Source: Anaerolineaceae bacterium (GTDB taxonomy: Bacteria; Chloroflexota; Anaerolineae; JAAYZQ01). From it: a DNA stretch of 8,360 bases. The position numbers were made by a program, and so were the translations under genes. The notes beneath the pieces are model-generated. The model did not search any database, was not told where the DNA came from, and saw nothing but the letters and a program-made list of their open reading frames with translations. Of this stretch, positions 6,212 through 8,360 are shown piece by piece. The stretch's first letter is position 1. Each line of letters opens with the position of its first letter. The stretch lies in the NCBI GenBank assembly GCA_012514775.1, contig JAAYZQ010000039.1, forward strand, positions 1 to 8,360, in the 5' to 3' direction.

Positions 6212-7204
6212 TCACCGCCAGTGTATCTCGGGCCGCTGCCAGTTGCGCCGCCGCCAGACCAGCCCCACCGGATAGCCGATCATCTTGGCCACGTCGCCCA
6301 CGACGCGGATGATGGGCACCAGGACCACGGCCTGGAGGCGTTGAGCGAGGCCGTAGGGCGCCAGCATGGACGCCAGGCGACGGTAGGGCGTGGCCAGGTA
6401 GGCGGCGGCCGCGGCCAGCGCCGCCAGCCACCACCACGGCGAATGCAGCACGGCCAGGATGACCAGGGCAGGCGCCAGCACCAGGTACGTGGTGTAGCGC
6501 ACGAAATGCCTCCGCCGCCAGAGGTCGGCCTTGCCGTCGCCCCGGGCGTAGCGGTAATACTGCTTGAAAAAGGCCCCCAGGCTGGGCCGGGGCCGGAAAT
6601 GGACCAGCGCCTCGGGGGCCAGGTGGAACGGCCCGTACAGCTCTTTCAGGCGCAGGTCAAAGATGAGGTCCTCGCAATAGTCCAGCCACTCGGGATAGCC
6701 CTCGGCGGCCTCCCAGGCCGCCCGGCGAAAGGCCACCGACCGGCTGGACGGCAGGAACGTGGCCGGATCGACCTCGCGCAGGTGGGGCAACACCGTGGCG
6801 CCCAGAGCCGTCTCGAAGAGCGTCTCCGGATCGGCCACGAACCAGCCCGCCACGATGGACACAAAGTGACTGCCCTCCGGCGCCTCAAAGGGCCGCACCA
6901 GGGCCTCCAGCCAGCCCGGCTCGATGCGCACGCCGGCGTCGGTGACGGCAATGACGTCGCCGGCCGCCGCGGCGATGGCCGCGTTGCGCCCCTGGGAGAT
7001 GTTGCTCCCCGGCCGCTCCAGGACCTTCAGGGGCAGGCGGCCGGCCCCTGCCCATTCCGCCAGGATGGCCGGCGTGCCGTCGGTGGAGCCGCCGTCGGCG
7101 ATGACCACCTCGTCGGGAGGGCGGCTTTGCGCCTCCAGCGAGGCGAGCAGCCGCTCTATGGCCGGCGCCTCGTTCCACACAGTGCAGATGACCGAAACCC
7201 TCAC
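6212..7204 (-). CDS. Family 2 (GT-A fold) glycosyltransferase, membrane-associated
   Basis: This is a 330-residue inverting glycosyltransferase of the GT2 family using a nucleotide-sugar donor. The N-terminal Rossmann-like part is complete: VSVICTVWNEAPAIERLLAS (3-22), then VIADGGSTDGT (34-44) with D37 contacting the nucleotide, then VTDAGVR (87-93) as the metal-binding DxD-like site at D89. YCEDLIFDLRL (176-186) has the E-D catalytic base pair, and KQYYRYARGDGKADL (214-228) matches the acceptor-side QxxRY-type motif. Two or three hydrophobic segments (about 236-272 and 290-315) suggest membrane attachment. The sugar and acceptor cannot be read from sequence; polysaccharide or glycolipid assembly is likely. 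The GTG start at 7204 is preceded by a purine-rich GGGAGAAGGG (minus strand, 7221-7212). It is the first gene of an operon with the FGGY kinase. No convincing minus-strand promoter is visible upstream. Confidence 0.86.
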   Translation of the reverse strand: MRVSVICTVWNEAPAIERLLASLEAQSRPPDEVVIADGGSTDGTPAILAEWAGAGRLPLKVLERPGSNISQGRNAAIAAAAGDVIAVTDAGVRIEPGWLEALVRPFEAPEGSHFVSIVAGWFVADPETLFETALGATVLPHLREVDPATFLPSSRSVAFRRAAWEAAEGYPEWLDYCEDLIFDLRLKELYGPFHLAPEALVHFRPRPSLGAFFKQYYRYARGDGKADLWRRRHFVRYTTYLVLAPALVILAVLHSPWWWLAALAAAAAYLATPYRRLASMLAPYGLAQRLQAVVLVPIIRVVGDVAKMIGYPVGLVWRRRNWQRPEIHWR

Positions 7205-7243
7205 TTTCTACCCTTCTCCCTCTCCGGGCCTGCAATGCACCCC

Positions 7244-7268
7244 CTCGCGCGGTTGCATTAAGCGCGAG
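7244..7268. promoter_or_regulatory. Inverted repeat flanking the -35 of the LysM promoter, candidate operator
   Basis: CTCGCGC (7244-7250) and GCGCGAG (7262-7268) are perfect 7-bp inverted arms around an 11-base centre that contains the -35 hexamer. A second inverted pair, AATGCA (7234-7239) and TGCATT (7254-7259), overlaps it. In the divergent region between the GT2 operon and the LysM gene, such a site could bind a dimeric repressor acting on both directions. No regulator is encoded nearby. Confidence 0.45.
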
Positions 7269-7281
7269 AACGTGCTATAAT
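7253..7281 (+). promoter_or_regulatory. Extended -10 sigma70-type promoter for the LysM gene
   Basis: TTGCAT (7253-7258), a 17-bp spacer, then a perfect TATAAT (7276-7281) preceded by TGC. Transcription would begin near 7288, giving a leader of about 49 bases that ends in GAGGGG (7324-7329) and the ATG at 7337. The GTGCTATAAT core is the same as in the HD/DUF401 promoter. Confidence 0.75.
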
Positions 7282-7336
7282 AGGCCCACCTACGAAGCAT
7301 TGGCCGTTCATCCGCTCGGGGTCGAGGGGAACAGCT

Positions 7337-8335
7337 ATGAAATGGAGACATTGGGCCATCCTCATTGTCCTGGTGCTTTTGAACTATATTATCTTTAGCA
7401 CCGCCTTTACCCAGTTGGCAGAACAGCGCCGGCCCGCCATTGGGCCCACCCGTACCCTCGCGCCCACCTACGAGAGCGTGCCGGCAGGCCCGGTCTCCTG
7501 GGTGGTGCTGCCCACGAACACCACCCGCCCCACGCGCACACCCGTCACTCCCTCGCCCACGCCCGACCCCGCACTGGCGACGGCCACCGCCAGCCCCGAG
7601 GTCATTGTCGTCACCGCCGAGGCACCGCCACCAGAGGCACCGACGGCCGTTCCGCCCACGGCCACGCCCAGCCCGCCGCCGGCCAGCCCCACGCCGGCGC
7701 CACAGGCGACCGTGTACGTCGTGCAGCGGGGCGACACGCTTTCGGCCATCGCCCGGCGATACGGCGTCAGCGTCCAGGCCATCGTCAACGCCAACGGCCT
7801 GGCCAACCCCAACCAGATCGCCGTGGGCCAACGGCTGACCATCCCCGCCGCCGGCCAGGCAGTGGCCCCGCCCACGCCTCGTCCCGCGCAGCCCACCAGC
7901 CGCCCGCAGCCCACGGCCACCAGCGCCCCGGCGCCGACGGCCACCCAGGCACCGCCCGCCCTGCAGTTCAGCGCCAACCTCATCTGGGACCCGGCTGTGG
8001 CGCCCAACTGCAGCGGCCCGGCCCTCGCCAAGCAAAGCGTCGTCCGCGACACGGCCGGCAACCCCGTCAACGGCGCCGTGGTCCAGGCCGACTGCTACGG
8101 CAACGTCTTTGATTCGCACCCTTCGGGCAATCCGGGCGAGTACGATCCGGGACACTATGACTTTTCCTTCGGCCAGTCCAAGCCCCAGGATTGGGTCTGC
8201 ACGTTCCGCGTCATCAGCCTCAACGGCCAGCCGGTGACCTCGGAGGTCGCCAGCGTGCACTTTGACGTCAACGACTGCCAGCCCCACGGGCCAGGCCACC
8301 AGGTGGCGATCCTGAACTGGACCAAGAACTGGTAA
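7337..8335 (+). CDS. Membrane-anchored LysM protein with Pro/Thr-rich linkers
   Basis: This 332-residue surface protein is built of four parts. An N-terminal hydrophobic helix (residues 7-23, after MKWRH) is a signal anchor with no lipobox. Residues about 38-124 are a low-complexity Pro/Thr/Ser/Ala linker with PT(A/R)TP-like steps. A single LysM domain (126-170) starts [20 protein letters not shown] and ends GQRLTIP, and would bind peptidoglycan-type or other GlcNAc-containing glycans. A second PT-rich linker (174-207) leads to a C-terminal domain (208-332) with four cysteines (C225, C253, C288, C314), possibly two disulfides. That domain includes [18 protein letters not shown] (241-258), which looks like a carboxypeptidase-regulatory/Ig-like beta fold, but I do not recognise the family. 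ATG 7337 has GAGGGG 7 bases upstream. The gene stands alone after its own promoter. No terminator is visible in the remaining 25 bp of the window. No catalytic domain is present, so a structural or ligand-binding role is likely. Confidence 0.85.
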   Translation: MKWRHWAILIVLVLLNYIIFSTAFTQLAEQRRPAIGPTRTLAPTYESVPAGPVSWVVLPTNTTRPTRTPVTPSPTPDPALATATASPEVIVVTAEAPPPEAPTAVPPTATPSPPPASPTPAPQATVYVVQRGDTLSAIARRYGVSVQAIVNANGLANPNQIAVGQRLTIPAAGQAVAPPTPRPAQPTSRPQPTATSAPAPTATQAPPALQFSANLIWDPAVAPNCSGPALAKQSVVRDTAGNPVNGAVVQADCYGNVFDSHPSGNPGEYDPGHYDFSFGQSKPQDWVCTFRVISLNGQPVTSEVASVHFDVNDCQPHGPGHQVAILNWTKNW

Positions 8336-8360
8336 GGACCGCACAACCCGGACTCCTCCC

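Noticed and set aside
5801..7261. Plus-strand open frame of 486 codons across the kinase and GT2 genes
   Set aside because: It spans the junction of two real minus-strand genes and has no domain; both minus-strand proteins have complete catalytic motifs.
7277..7310. Minus-strand promoter TATTAT for the GT2 operon
   Set aside because: The hexamer is just the complement of the plus-strand -10, and the bases 17 bp upstream do not resemble a -35.
7208..8344. Minus-strand open frame of 378 codons opposite the LysM gene
   Set aside because: It is Gly/Arg/Val-rich, complementary to the Pro/Thr linker codons, and the plus strand has a promoter, ribosome site and LysM domain.

Overview
The window is GC-rich bacterial DNA with six recognisable protein-coding genes, one of which carries an apparent frameshift. 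Several features point to an uncultured member of the Chloroflexota (Anaerolineae/Caldilineae/Ardenticatenia side). These are a DUF2723-type membrane glycosyltransferase with the C-terminal beta-sandwich common in that phylum, a membrane-anchored LysM protein with long Pro/Thr/Ser linkers, GTG starts, and palindromic REP-like repeats. This placement is inference from protein style; there is no rRNA or tRNA to confirm it.

Layout. Positions 1-325 hold no convincing gene. They contain a 61-bp tandem array of paired GTAG-headed hairpins (REP/BIME-like), a separate 14-bp-arm inverted repeat, and a short heptad repeat into which the first gene's stop codon falls. Positions 326-2125 (minus strand) are a two-gene operon: an HD-domain protein resembling (p)ppGpp hydrolases, whose reading frame breaks near 1684-1687, followed one base later by a DUF401 integral membrane protein. 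A divergent intergenic region (2126-2316) carries well-formed promoters for both sides. Positions 2317-4776 (plus strand) are a second two-gene operon: a small membrane protein with a PH-like tail and a 648-residue DUF2723 (TMEM260-like) glycosyltransferase. A short convergent gap with hairpins (4777-4836) follows. Positions 4837-7204 (minus strand) are a third two-gene operon: a GT2 glycosyltransferase followed 4 bp later by an FGGY kinase closest in motifs to sedoheptulokinase. A second divergent region (7205-7336) has a strong extended -10 promoter and an inverted repeat, reading into the LysM protein gene (7337-8335, plus strand).

How the genes fit together. Three of the six products concern the cell surface or glycan transfer (DUF2723 enzyme, GT2 enzyme, LysM protein), and one is a sugar kinase that could supply phosphorylated sugar. 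The HD/DUF401 pair is separate and may couple a nucleotide hydrolase to a transporter. The three best promoters share TTGC at -35 and an exact 17-bp spacer, and two share the extended -10 GTGC-TATAAT, so they are probably read by the housekeeping sigma factor. I see no phage, CRISPR, toxin or defence system. The least ordinary parts are the covarying REP-like hairpins and the broken HD gene.
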